Origin: Jannaschia marina
GTDB lineage: Bacteria > Pseudomonadota > Alphaproteobacteria > Rhodobacterales > Rhodobacteraceae
Assembly (NCBI RefSeq): GCF_013404595.1
Contig: NZ_JABVAX010000002.1
Location: forward strand, 248,001-312,000
Length of the DNA: 64,000 nucleotides
Direction: 5' to 3'
Under the pieces are notes generated by a model that worked only from the letters and a program-made list of their open reading frames with translations, was not told the DNA's origin and ran no database searches. The first letter of the stretch is position 1. Each line of letters opens with the position of its first letter. A program made the position numbers and the translations under genes. Positions 8,435-19,234 of this stretch are shown one piece after another.

Positions 8435-9237
8435 CGCATGATCTGCCCGAGGAGGCGCGGTCTGCGCGTGGCGGTCTGCGGCAGGTGCCGGTTCAGCCGC
8501 CGGTTCACGAGGCTCATGAGCGCGATGATGATGAGCGTCAGCAGAATGAAATATGCCGCAAGGATCGGGTAGGGCACGAACGGGTTGAACGTCTTGTCGG
8601 CGAAGTAGTTGGCGTAGTAGAGCGCGTCGCCCCGTTGCTGGATCGCCGGAAACCCGGTGAAGAAGACGAGCACCGTCGCGTGGAAGAGGAAGATCGCCTC
8701 GTTCGTGTAGGCCGGCCAGGCGAGGCGCAGCATCGTGGGCCAGGTGATCCGTCGGAACCTGCGCCAGCCGGTGAAGCCATAGGCCGCCGCCGCCTCCTGG
8801 TCACCCTTCGGGACGGACATGAGCGCGCCGTAGAAGATCTCGCCGGTGTAGGCGGAGGTGTTGAGGAACAGCACGACGAGCGCGCCGGCCCAGGCCGCGG
8901 CAAGCGGCTCGAAGACCGGGAAAGCCTGCTTCAGCGACAGGAACAGGAAATAGCCGAAGAAGAACTGGATGAAGAGCGGGGAGCCGCGGAAGAGGAAGAT
9001 GAACCATTCCGCCGGCTTGCGCAGAAGCGGATTCCGCGCGGCTTTGCCGAGAGCCAGGACGGTGGCCAGCGCGAACCCGGAGAGAAGGGCCAGCACGCCG
9101 AAATAGATGTTCCAGATCATCCCCGACCCGATCAGGACGACCTGCTGGCAGAGCGTGAAGTCGCTGCGCGGCAGCAGGCGTTCGCCATAGCCGATCGAGC
9201 GCAGGCCGTAGTCGGCGATAACCTCGGCGCAGGTCAT
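8431..9237 (-). CDS. Polar amino acid-type ABC transporter permease (HisM-like)
   Basis: A 268-residue inner-membrane permease. The ATG at 9237 overlaps the stop of the partner permease (ATGA). It has the binding-protein-dependent transport signature EAAAAYGFTGWRRFRRITWPTMLRLAWP, an EAA loop that contacts the ATPase (quoted in part here as EAAAAYGFTGWRRFRRI), and RGSPLFIQFFFGYFLF near the first helices. It should pair with the 9234-10124 permease. The substrate is probably a cationic amino acid or polyamine-like compound, by context with two glutamine-synthetase-like ligases. Confidence 0.85.
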   Translation of the reverse strand: MTCAEVIADYGLRSIGYGERLLPRSDFTLCQQVVLIGSGMIWNIYFGVLALLSGFALATVLALGKAARNPLLRKPAEWFIFLFRGSPLFIQFFFGYFLFLSLKQAFPVFEPLAAAWAGALVVLFLNTSAYTGEIFYGALMSVPKGDQEAAAAYGFTGWRRFRRITWPTMLRLAWPAYTNEAIFLFHATVLVFFTGFPAIQQRGDALYYANYFADKTFNPFVPYPILAAYFILLTLIIIALMSLVNRRLNRHLPQTATRRPRLLGQIMR

Positions 9238-10124
9238 GCGCCCGCCTTTCGGAGCGCCTCGCCCCCGGCGGTGGCCTGCCCCATCGAAAGGCGGCGGGTG
9301 AGCCGCGCGATCACGACCTCCGAGATGCGGGTGAAGGCGAGGTAGAAGACGAGGAGCGCGAGGAAGTACCACATGCGCCAGTCGGGGTGCGGATAGTCGG
9401 AGAAGCGCGCGGTCTTTGCCGCCCCGAGCTCCCGCGCCCAATAGACGATGTCCTCGACGCCCAGAAGGAACAGAAGCGGCGTCGCCTTGATGAGCACCAT
9501 CCAGAGGTTGCCTAGGCCGGGCAGGGCATAGACCCACATCTGCGGCACGGTGATGCGCCAGAAGGTCTGCCGCGGGCTCATGCCATAGGCCTCCGCCGTC
9601 TCGATCTGTGTGCGGGGCACGGCCCGCATCGCCCCGAAGAGGACGTTGGCGGCAAAGGCCCCGAAGACGATGGCGAAGGTCAGCACGGCCAGCGCGAAGC
9701 CGTAGGTCTCATGTACCCACTGCGGCGAGGTGCCGAGCGGCATCTTGGCCTGCGCGCAGACGAGAAAGTCGCTGCCCTGCCGGATCGGCTGATCCCAGTC
9801 CGGGCATTTGATCTTGTGGCGCAGGTATTCGATCCCCTGATCGAGCGCGATGACGAAGAAGAGGAAGAAGGCGATGTCTGGCACGCCCCGCACGATCGCG
9901 ATGTAGAGCTTGCCGAGCCATCCGAGCGGCGCGAAGGACGACCGCGCGGCCATCGCCCCGCCGAAGCCGAAGGCGAGCGCCGTCGGTGCGGTGATCGCCA
10001 ACAGCAACAGGACGGTGCCGAAGGCCGCGTAGAACGACAGATGCTTGCCCGTGGTCAGATAGCAGGCGAGCCAGGAAAGGCCGGAGAGCGTGTCGGGGTC
10101 GGTGCAGGCGAAGATGGCTTGAAT
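9234..10124 (-). CDS. Polar amino acid-type ABC transporter permease (HisQ-like), unusual start
   Basis: Partner permease with an EAA loop (ETAEAYGMSPRQTFWRITVP) and RGVPDIAFFLFFVIALDQ. A TTG at 10007 is the first ordinary start in frame, but the frame stays open and protein-like for 39 more codons (QAIFACTDPDTLSGLSWLAC, then YLTTGKHLSFYAAFG) with no ATG, GTG or TTG. I therefore place the start at ATT 10124, a rare initiation codon, giving 296 residues. The upstream Shine-Dalgarno is weak (GGGA). A CTG further upstream or an undetected sequence error are alternatives. The 3' end overlaps the HisM-like gene by 4 bases. Confidence 0.75.
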   Translation of the reverse strand: MQAIFACTDPDTLSGLSWLACYLTTGKHLSFYAAFGTVLLLLAITAPTALAFGFGGAMAARSSFAPLGWLGKLYIAIVRGVPDIAFFLFFVIALDQGIEYLRHKIKCPDWDQPIRQGSDFLVCAQAKMPLGTSPQWVHETYGFALAVLTFAIVFGAFAANVLFGAMRAVPRTQIETAEAYGMSPRQTFWRITVPQMWVYALPGLGNLWMVLIKATPLLFLLGVEDIVYWARELGAAKTARFSDYPHPDWRMWYFLALLVFYLAFTRISEVVIARLTRRLSMGQATAGGEALRKAGA

Positions 10125-10181
10125 TCCCGCGGTTGTGCGTCCCTGCGCGTGTCTTGCTAAGAGTATTTTGCGCAGGAAGAT

Positions 10182-10205
10182 GGGGGGCGGGTCGCGCCGC
10201 CCCCC
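10182..10205 (-). terminator. GC-rich hairpin between binding-protein and permease genes
   Basis: GGGGGGCGG and CCGCCCCCC form a 9-bp stem around GTCGCG, eight bases past the stop of the binding-protein gene. There is no U-tract on the transcript side. Hairpins here commonly stabilise or attenuate ABC transcripts so that the binding protein is made in excess. That role is an inference. Confidence 0.55.
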
Positions 10206-10212
10206 GGATGGG

Positions 10213-10944
10213 TCAGAACGTCTTGGCGTCTTCGCCGAACCACTTGACGATCAGTTCATTGAGGCTGCCGTCTTCCTTCATCGAGGTGATGGCGGCGTCG
10301 AACTTGTCCTTCAGTTCGGTGTCGCTCTCGCGCAGGCCGAGGCCGATGCCGCCGCCGAGGGGGACGTCTTCGCCGGTGAAGGTCAACTCGCCGGCCGATT
10401 CCTCGACGGTGGGCGCGAGCGCGTCCTTGTCGGCGAAGACGGCATCGGCCTCGCCCGAGCGGACGGCCGCGACGGTCTCGTCGTAGGTGGCGAACTCGAG
10501 GAGCGTGGCCCCCGTCTCCGCGACGTAGCCGGCCTGAATCGTGCCCGTCTGCGCGGCGATCACACCGCCTTCGAGGTCGGCGTCGGTCGAGAGGGCGGCA
10601 TAGGCCGAGGCAGCCGGCGGGAAGTAGTTCTGGGTGAAGTCGATGACCTCGTCCCGCTCGTCGGTGATCGACATGCCGGCGATGATGGTGTCGTAGTTGC
10701 CCGAGGTGAGGTTCGGGATGATCGAGTCCCACTCGTTCGTGACCCACTCGCAGGTCAGCTCGGCGCGGGCACAAAGCTCATCGCCCACCTCGCGCTCGAA
10801 GCCGTCGACCTCGCCCGCGTCGTTGAGGAAGTTGTAGGGCGGGTATTGTCCTTCGGTGCCCATGCGGACGGTCGTGGCGTGGCCGTCGGCGAGGGCCATG
10901 GTGGCGGTCGCGGCGAGCGCGGCGGCGGTCAGGATCAGTTTCAT
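10213..10944 (-). CDS. ABC transporter periplasmic substrate-binding protein, family 3
   Basis: A 243-residue precursor with signal peptide MKLILTAAALAATATMALA. The mature part opens with RMGTEGQYPPYNF, the usual family-3 start, followed by GFEREVGDELC, WDSIIPNLTSGNYDTIIAGMS and ITDERDEVIDFTQNYF. Two Cys pairs in LCARAELTCEW are typical of HisJ/LAO-type proteins. It should feed the two permeases downstream. Substrate specificity is unknown. A CCCCGG-TCGGG-CCGGGG hairpin (10967-10983) sits between this gene and the upstream ATPase gene. Confidence 0.88.
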   Translation of the reverse strand: MKLILTAAALAATATMALADGHATTVRMGTEGQYPPYNFLNDAGEVDGFEREVGDELCARAELTCEWVTNEWDSIIPNLTSGNYDTIIAGMSITDERDEVIDFTQNYFPPAASAYAALSTDADLEGGVIAAQTGTIQAGYVAETGATLLEFATYDETVAAVRSGEADAVFADKDALAPTVEESAGELTFTGEDVPLGGGIGLGLRESDTELKDKFDAAITSMKEDGSLNELIVKWFGEDAKTF

Positions 10945-10996
10945 GTCTTCTCTCCGTGTTGAGCCTCCCCGGTCGGGCCGGGGTTGGCGGGTGATT

Positions 10997-11770
10997 TCAG
11001 GTCGAGGTCGCGCTCAGAAAGCCCTTCAGGCGCTCCGACTTCGGCGCGCCGAAGAGCGTCTCGGGCGGACCTTCCTCCTCGATGCGTCCCTTGTGCAAAA
11101 AGATGACGTGATCGCTCACGTCGCGGGCGAGGTTCATGTCGTGGGTGACGATCACCATGGTCCGGCCCTCCTCGGCCAGCGCCTTGATGACGCGGATCAC
11201 CTCCTGCTCGAGTTCGGGGTCGAGCGCCGAGGTCGGCTCGTCGAACAGAAGCGCCTTCGGCTCCATGCAGAGACCGCGGGCGATGGCCGCGCGCTGCTGC
11301 TGCCCGCCCGAAAGCTGCGCGGGCCAGGCATCAGCCTTGTCGCCGATTCCGACCTTGTCGAGATACATGCGCGCTTTCGTCTCCACCTCCGCTGGGTCCC
11401 GGCGCAGTACCTGGACCGGGGCCTCCATCACGTTCTGCAGGATCGTCATGTGCGACCAGAGGTTGAACGACTGGAAGACCATCGACAGGTTCGTACGGAT
11501 CCGTGTGATCTGCGCGGTGTCGGCCGGATGACGGTCGTGCGCCTTGCCCTTCCACTTGACCGGCTCCTCGCAGAAGAGGATCTCGCCGGCCTGGCTGTCT
11601 TCCAGAAGGTTGGCACAGCGCAGGAGTGTCGATTTCCCCGACCCGGAGGAGCCGATGAGCGAGATCACCTGCCCCTGGCAGGCGCGCAGATCGACGCCCT
11701 TGAGCACCTCCAGCTGGCCATAGGCCTTGTGCAGGTCGCGGATTTCGATGACGGGCGGTGCGGCGGTCAA
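10997..11770 (-). CDS. Polar amino acid-type ABC transporter ATP-binding protein
   Basis: A 257-residue ATPase with Walker A GSSGSGKST, the Q-loop region NLSMVFQSFNLWSHMT, signature LSGGQQQRAAIARGL, Walker B ALLFDEPTSALD and the switch His in VIVTHDM. This is the HisP/GlnQ class. No ATG is suitably placed. The TTG at 11770 has GAGG six bases before it and gives MTAAPPVIEIRDLHKAYG, so I use that. It is the first gene of the minus-strand importer operon, which runs ATPase, binding protein, two permeases, ligase and EamA exporter. Confidence 0.88.
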   Translation of the reverse strand: MTAAPPVIEIRDLHKAYGQLEVLKGVDLRACQGQVISLIGSSGSGKSTLLRCANLLEDSQAGEILFCEEPVKWKGKAHDRHPADTAQITRIRTNLSMVFQSFNLWSHMTILQNVMEAPVQVLRRDPAEVETKARMYLDKVGIGDKADAWPAQLSGGQQQRAAIARGLCMEPKALLFDEPTSALDPELEQEVIRVIKALAEEGRTMVIVTHDMNLARDVSDHVIFLHKGRIEEEGPPETLFGAPKSERLKGFLSATST

Positions 11771-11852
11771 ACGGGGCCTCGGGGTGTCGAACCCCGTGGT
11801 TACGCCGGAAATTACGGGAAATTGCAATGGGGCAGGCGGGTGGAACCCCGGG

Positions 11853-12293
11853 TCACTCCCGCGATTCGGCGCGGATGCGGGCGAGGTTGCTGTCCCGATC
11901 GCCGACGCCGAGCAGGTTTGCCAAAAGCCGCAGCAGGCTGTCCTCCTCCGCATCGCGCGCGCCGTCTGCGAGGACGACGGACCAGAGTGCCTCGATGACC
12001 GCGATTCGCTCTTCGAGGACGACCGCGTCCTTGATTGCGCGGGTGAAGCGAACGGTATCCGGGGCCTCGGCCTCCATCTCTTCCGCCTCACTGCGCACCT
12101 CGCGCGCCTGCGCCGCGTCGAGGCCGTAACGTCGGGACAGCACCTCGTCGATGCGGGAGCGCTCGGCAGCAGCATAGTCGCCATCGCTTCGGGCGACTCG
12201 CACCATCAGGGCGGCGAGCGCCAGGCGCGCGTCGGGTTCGGGCAGGGGTTGGGGGTCGGGGGCCGTCAGCCGGCGGAGCAGATCCTGAAACAT
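11853..12293 (-). CDS. TerB-family tellurite-resistance-like protein
   Basis: A 146-residue all-helical cytosolic protein of the TerB/DjlA-like fold. Signs are ALAALMVRVARSDGDY and ERSRIDEVLSRRYGL in the first helices and EALWSVVLADGARDAEEDSL near the end, where acidic residues (DGD, DGARDAEE) would form the metal site. A TTG at 12344 would overlap the next gene. The ATG at 12293 fits homologous proteins better, though its Shine-Dalgarno is poor. The cellular role is unknown, and no other ter genes are nearby. Confidence 0.8.
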   Translation of the reverse strand: MFQDLLRRLTAPDPQPLPEPDARLALAALMVRVARSDGDYAAAERSRIDEVLSRRYGLDAAQAREVRSEAEEMEAEAPDTVRFTRAIKDAVVLEERIAVIEALWSVVLADGARDAEEDSLLRLLANLLGVGDRDSNLARIRAESRE

Positions 12294-12331
12294 CCCTGCG
12301 ATATAGGCACCTGCGACGTCCGCGGCCAGTC

Positions 12332-12625
12332 TCAGCCGTCCCAACCCTCGGCGATGACGAGGTCGCTTTCGCTGATCCCCTCCCGCAGCTTGCGCGCCGC
12401 TTGGTAGCCGGGGCTGTCGTAGCAGGCGAGGGCCGCCTCGTAGCTCGGGAACTCGATCACGACGCTGCGCGGCTTCGCCTCGCCCTCCCGCACTTCCCGT
12501 GCGCCGCCCCGCACGAGGAAGCGGCCGCCGTATTCGGCCAGCGGAGCGGCATTCGCGGCGCGGTAGAGATCGTATTTCTCCGCGTCGTCGACGCGCCCGT
12601 GCGCGATCCAGTATCCCTTTGCCAT
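12332..12625 (-). CDS. DUF1330 domain protein
   Basis: A 97-residue protein with the DUF1330 dimeric alpha-beta barrel pattern: MAKGYWIAHGRVDDAEKY, GGRFLVRGG, SVVIEFPSYEAALACYDSPGYQ and the closing DLVIAEGWDG. It covers the family's full length. Biochemical function is not established. The start ATG shares one base with the stop of rlmJ, so the two are probably co-translated. Confidence 0.88.
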   Translation of the reverse strand: MAKGYWIAHGRVDDAEKYDLYRAANAAPLAEYGGRFLVRGGAREVREGEAKPRSVVIEFPSYEAALACYDSPGYQAARKLREGISESDLVIAEGWDG

Positions 12626-13407
12626 CAGCTCTCTCCCTTGAAGATTTCGGTCAGGCGCGCGGCCTCTGCCTCGAGGCCCCAGGTCGGGTTGACCACGGCC
12701 ATGCCGGAGCCTTCGAGCCCGTGTCCCGCACGGGCGGCGGCAAAGGCCACCTCATGCACCATCAGATCTGGGATCGCCTCGGCCAGCGCGCGGATCATTG
12801 GCCGATGCCGGCGGTCGGGAAGGATCGGGTACCACAGCATCAGGATGCCGACGCCCCATTTGCGGTGCAACTTCGGGAGAAGGCCGGCAATGCGCGTATA
12901 GTCCTCCCGCAACTCCCACGACGGGTCGATCAGCATCAGACCCCTGCGCGGATCGGGCGGGGTGAGCGCCTTCGCCATCTCCAGTCCGTCGCGCCGGTGG
13001 ATCCGCGTGTTTGGACTTTCCGGCATCGCGGCGAGAAGCGCGCCGTTCTCTTGCGGGTGCAGCTCCGCCAGGTCGATCCGGTCGAAACGCCGCAGAAGCC
13101 CGGCCGCGATCAGCGGCGAGCCGGGATAGTGCGTGGCCCCGTGACGGACCCGCACCGCACCGAGTACGCGCGCGTAGGGATGATCCGCCGGAAACCGCGG
13201 CAGCAGCCGGGCGACGCCCTGCGCGGCCTCGCAGGTGCGCCGTGCCGCTGCGCTTGACAGGTCGTAGAGGCCCCGGCCCGCATGGGTCTCGAGATAGGAC
13301 AGCGCCTTGTCCTTGCGGGTCATGTAGTCGAGCACGGTGGCCAGCAGCGCGTGCTTGTGCACGTCGGCGGCATTCCCCGCGTGATAGCCGTGCTGATAGG
13401 ATAACAT
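12625..13407 (-). CDS. rlmJ: 23S rRNA (adenine2030-N6)-methyltransferase RlmJ
   Basis: A 260-residue protein with the RlmJ N-terminus MLSYQHGYHAGNAADVHKH and the ETHAGRGLYDL SAM-site segment. RlmJ methylates A2030 of 23S rRNA. The catalytic motif, normally DPPYE, reads DPSWE at residues 161-165: the catalytic Asp is kept, while the Pro-Tyr that stacks on adenine becomes Ser-Trp. It lies first in a unit with DUF1330 and probably terB, divergent from mipA. Confidence 0.85.
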   Translation of the reverse strand: MLSYQHGYHAGNAADVHKHALLATVLDYMTRKDKALSYLETHAGRGLYDLSSAAARRTCEAAQGVARLLPRFPADHPYARVLGAVRVRHGATHYPGSPLIAAGLLRRFDRIDLAELHPQENGALLAAMPESPNTRIHRRDGLEMAKALTPPDPRRGLMLIDPSWELREDYTRIAGLLPKLHRKWGVGILMLWYPILPDRRHRPMIRALAEAIPDLMVHEVAFAAARAGHGLEGSGMAVVNPTWGLEAEAARLTEIFKGES

Positions 13408-13540
13408 GGGATCGGGCTAGCTCCCCGCCCCGGGTGGTGCAAGCGTGCAACCGTCTCACGAAGACGTAACTTGGCATGTGCCATTCGCATCGGTTGTGCT
13501 ACATCGCAATTACACACTCACTCTTGCCTTCAGGCACCCA

Positions 13541-14338
13541 ATGATCCGTCTCATCCTTCCCGCCGCTATCGCACTCGGCCTGTCCTCCGTGGCCAGTGCC
13601 CAGGGCCTCGATTCGCCCGTCTTCTCGAGCCAGGGACAGGGCCCCGCGCTCGGTTTCACGCTGCGGGGCGGTGTGTCGACGGCACCCGAGTACTTCGGCT
13701 CCGACGAGCAGGAGGTAGGCCCGGCGCTGGGAGCCGAACTCGACTACCTGCGTCTGGGGGGCTTCACCTTCGGCAATCCCGATCCGTTCTACGAATCGCG
13801 AGGTCTGAGCTTCGGCGGATCCTTCCGCTACATCGACGATCGCGACGATGACGACAGCCCGGAGCTCGACGGCCTCGACGACGTCGATGCCGCGCTCGAG
13901 ATCGGTGGCGGGCTGCGGTACACGACCGAAAACTTCCACGCCTTCGGCGACATCCGCTATGGCGTGATCGGCCACGAAGCCTTCGTGGCCGAGGCCGGGG
14001 CGGACGTCATCCTGCGCCCTGCGGAGGGCTGGACGCTGCGTGCTGGCCCGCGCGTGCTCTTCGGCGACAGCGACTACGCTTCGACCTATTTCGGCGTGAC
14101 CGAAGCGGAAAGCGTGGCGTCGGGCGGCAACTTCGCCGCTTTCGATGCCGATGGCGGGCTTCTCTCCGCGGGCATCGAGATCGGAGCCGGCTACCGGTTC
14201 AACGAGAACTGGGGCATCGACGCGACGATCAACTACGACAAGTTGCAGAACGACGCGGGCCGCAGCCCGATCACCCGGGACGATGAGCAGATCTCGGCCT
14301 CCATCGGGGTCACCCGGCGCTTCACGCTCGGTTTCTGA
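13541..14338 (+). CDS. MipA/OmpV-family outer membrane protein
   Basis: A 265-residue precursor with signal peptide MIRLILPAAIALGLSSVASA. It then shows the alternating strand pattern of an OmpV/MipA beta-barrel: FTLRGGVSTAPEYFGSDEQE, LGAELDYLRLGG, GGGLRYTTENFHAFGDIRYG and a C-terminal Phe (RRFTLGF) typical of barrel assembly signals. MipA proteins act as scaffolds for murein enzymes in E. coli; here the role is unknown. The stop codon directly abuts that of the convergent phzF gene, with no spacer. TGGCATGTGCCA at about 13472-13483, upstream, is a small palindrome that could be an operator. Confidence 0.85.
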   Translation: MIRLILPAAIALGLSSVASAQGLDSPVFSSQGQGPALGFTLRGGVSTAPEYFGSDEQEVGPALGAELDYLRLGGFTFGNPDPFYESRGLSFGGSFRYIDDRDDDDSPELDGLDDVDAALEIGGGLRYTTENFHAFGDIRYGVIGHEAFVAEAGADVILRPAEGWTLRAGPRVLFGDSDYASTYFGVTEAESVASGGNFAAFDADGGLLSAGIEIGAGYRFNENWGIDATINYDKLQNDAGRSPITRDDEQISASIGVTRRFTLGF

Positions 14339-15193
14339 TTACGGCACCCGGATCGTGCCCCGGCTGACGGGGACGGCCGTTCCGCCGATCCGGACCTCGG
14401 CGATCGCGCCGTCGTCGGCCCGCGCCTCCATCGTGATGACGGACGCACGCCCCATGTCTTCGCCCTGGCGAATGACGTGGCGTGACTGGCCGTCGGGCAG
14501 GGCCCCGTTTGCCAGAAGCTGTGCCGCGAGGATCGCGCTGGCGGACCCGGTCGCCGGATCTTCGGGAATGCCGGCGGTGGGCGAGAACATCCGCGCGTTC
14601 AGGTCGGGGTCGTAGAGCCAGGCGCTGTCGACGCCGGCGCTTTCCATGAGTGCGGTCCAGGCCGGCTCCATCGGGCGGGCGCGGGCGAGTGTTTCGCGGT
14701 CGCGCACGGGGATGTAGACGAAGGCCGGACCGCCGGCGAAAGCCCCCGGCACATGCGGCCCGATCATCTCCTCCGAGAGACCGAGCGCCTCGGCGCAGAG
14801 GGCGCGGCCCACCGGCCCTCCGTGCGCTGCCGGCAGGACGGGGGCCGTGAACTGCGCTGTCGTGCCATCGATCTCGACAGGAACAAGTCCGGCCTCCTCT
14901 TCGAGAACGACCCGGTCCAGTCCCTCGCGGCCGGCAAGGAAGAGTGCCGCCCCGATGGTCGGATGCCCCGCGAAGGGGATTTCGGCGGTCGGGAAGAAGA
15001 TGCGCGTTCGCGCGGTATGCAGAGGGTCGTGTGGGGGCATCAGGAAGATCGTCTCGCTCAGGTTGAACTCCCGCGCGAGGGTCTGCATCTGAGCCGTCGC
15101 CAGCGACCCGTCCGTCTCGACGATGGCCAGCGGATTGCCCGTGAAGGCGGTGTCGGTGAAGACGTCCCAGACGTGGAAAGCGAGCTCTGCCAT
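14339..15193 (-). CDS. PhzF-family isomerase
   Basis: A 284-residue protein with the PhzF signature: FHVWDVFTDTAFTGNPLAIV, NLSETIFLMPP, the catalytic-Glu context EFNLSET, FFPTAEIPFAGHPTIGAA, and GEDMGRASVI near the end. Members isomerise small substrates such as trans-2,3-dihydro-3-hydroxyanthranilate, but most, including this lone copy, have no known substrate. It lies 41 bases downstream of pyrG on the same strand and may be read through from it. Confidence 0.88.
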   Translation of the reverse strand: MAELAFHVWDVFTDTAFTGNPLAIVETDGSLATAQMQTLAREFNLSETIFLMPPHDPLHTARTRIFFPTAEIPFAGHPTIGAALFLAGREGLDRVVLEEEAGLVPVEIDGTTAQFTAPVLPAAHGGPVGRALCAEALGLSEEMIGPHVPGAFAGGPAFVYIPVRDRETLARARPMEPAWTALMESAGVDSAWLYDPDLNARMFSPTAGIPEDPATGSASAILAAQLLANGALPDGQSRHVIRQGEDMGRASVITMEARADDGAIAEVRIGGTAVPVSRGTIRVP

Positions 15194-15234
15194 GGCACTC
15201 CCTTACTGCATCCGCGCTCGAACGCGGTTGCCGC

Positions 15235-16878
<1,644 letters not shown>

Positions 16879-17055
16879 GGCCGGAAGCTCCCGCGAGATC
16901 GTCTGGGGCGAGAACCGGGAATCGGGGCCCGGTCTCACCAATCACGGGATTTGAGAATAACAGGAGAAGGAGACGGGCCGCAACCGCGTCCCGCTATATC
17001 CTGAGATCTTCGACCCGGGTCTGTCTAGATATGGCCGCAGTGCGACCCGAGCAGC

Positions 17056-17424
17056 TTACTCCGAGCGCGGCGGAGCCGCCGGTGCACCATCGGCCGACGG
17101 CGGCAGGAGGTCGTCACCCGCGGGGGCAGGCGGCGCGGGGGCGGCGTCCTCGGTGGCGGGCGGCAGCAGCTCGTCACCGTCGAGCACCGACGTGCCCGAC
17201 GCGTTCTGCGCGGCGACGATCGTCAGCGTGATCGACGTCACGAGGAAGGCCACGGCGAGCGCCCAGGTGAGCTTGGTCATCGCCGTCGCGGCCTGCCGGC
17301 CGGTCATGGCTCCGCCGCCGCCACCGCCGATCCCGAGGCCGCCACCTTCCGACCGCTGCATCAGCACGATGCCGATCAGCGAAAGCGCGAGGATCAGGTG
17401 GATGACGAGAATGACGTTTTCCAT
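17056..17424 (-). CDS. secG: Preprotein translocase subunit SecG
   Basis: A 122-residue inner-membrane protein that supports SecYEG translocation. Two membrane helices are visible (ILVIHLILALSLIGIVLM and LTWALAVAFLVTSITLTIV). Between them is the conserved LMQRSEGGGLGIGGGGGG segment and MTGRQAATAMTKLTW. The C-terminal third is a Pro/Ala/Asp-rich tail typical of alphaproteobacterial SecG. It is located upstream of pyrG, as is common in the group. Confidence 0.95.
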   Translation of the reverse strand: MENVILVIHLILALSLIGIVLMQRSEGGGLGIGGGGGGAMTGRQAATAMTKLTWALAVAFLVTSITLTIVAAQNASGTSVLDGDELLPPATEDAAPAPPAPAGDDLLPPSADGAPAAPPRSE

Positions 17425-17563
17425 GGCGGCCGCTCAATCTGGTGTTTGGCGCTATCTATTGACTGCCGACCCTGCCCGCAAGGGGCGCGTCGGGTCGGGG
17501 CTTCCCCCCCGGCGGGGGCTGCGGTAGGGGGACGCGGTTTCAACCGGATCGGGGGCCAGAGCG

Positions 17564-18856
<1,293 letters not shown>

Positions 18857-18869
18857 CTCCGGAGGCCCG

Positions 18870-19115
18870 ATGGCGCTCAAGCACAAGACGCGAAAACGGC
18901 TGTCGTTGCTCATCCTCGTCGTGGGGCTGCCGCTCTACATCTTCCTGATGGTCGGCATCATGGGGCTCGTATACGACAATTTCGGACAGCCGCCGCTCCT
19001 CGTCGAACTTGCGATCTATATCGTTCTCGGCGTGGTAGCCTTCTTCCCGCTGAAGCCGATCTTCCTCGGCACATCGCGCGAAGATCCGGACGCGCCGCCC
19101 TCGGACGACGCGTAA
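18870..19115 (+). CDS. DUF2842 small membrane protein
   Basis: An 81-residue protein with a basic start (MALKHKTRKRLS) and two hydrophobic helices (LLILVVGLPLYIFLMVGIMG and LAIYIVLGVVAFFPLKPIF), matching DUF2842, a short alphaproteobacterial membrane family of unknown role. GGAGG lies 6-7 bases before the ATG. It is probably co-transcribed with purA. The terminator at 19189-19212 follows. Confidence 0.85.
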   Translation: MALKHKTRKRLSLLILVVGLPLYIFLMVGIMGLVYDNFGQPPLLVELAIYIVLGVVAFFPLKPIFLGTSREDPDAPPSDDA

Positions 19116-19188
19116 AGCTGGTTGCCGGCAGCGCGGGATGTCCTGGAAACGCGAGGGTGCGACCGGTTGGGCCGGGTGCCATGCAAAA

Positions 19189-19212
19189 CGCCCGCCGTGG
19201 GGACGGCGGGCG
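19189..19212. terminator. Bidirectional rho-independent terminator
   Basis: CGCCCGCCGT and ACGGCGGGCG form a 10-bp stem with a GGGG loop between the converging DUF2842 and acidic-protein genes. The minus-strand reading is followed by TTTTGCAT. The plus-strand reading has a weaker CTTCCTTG. Confidence 0.85.
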
Positions 19213-19234
19213 CTTCCTTGATTGGCGGTGACGG

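Noticed and set aside
13472..13490. Possible sigma-54 promoter (TGGCATGTGCCATTCGC) before mipA
   Set aside because: The GG and GC doublets are not in the required TGGCAC-N5-TTGC arrangement. At most a small palindrome.
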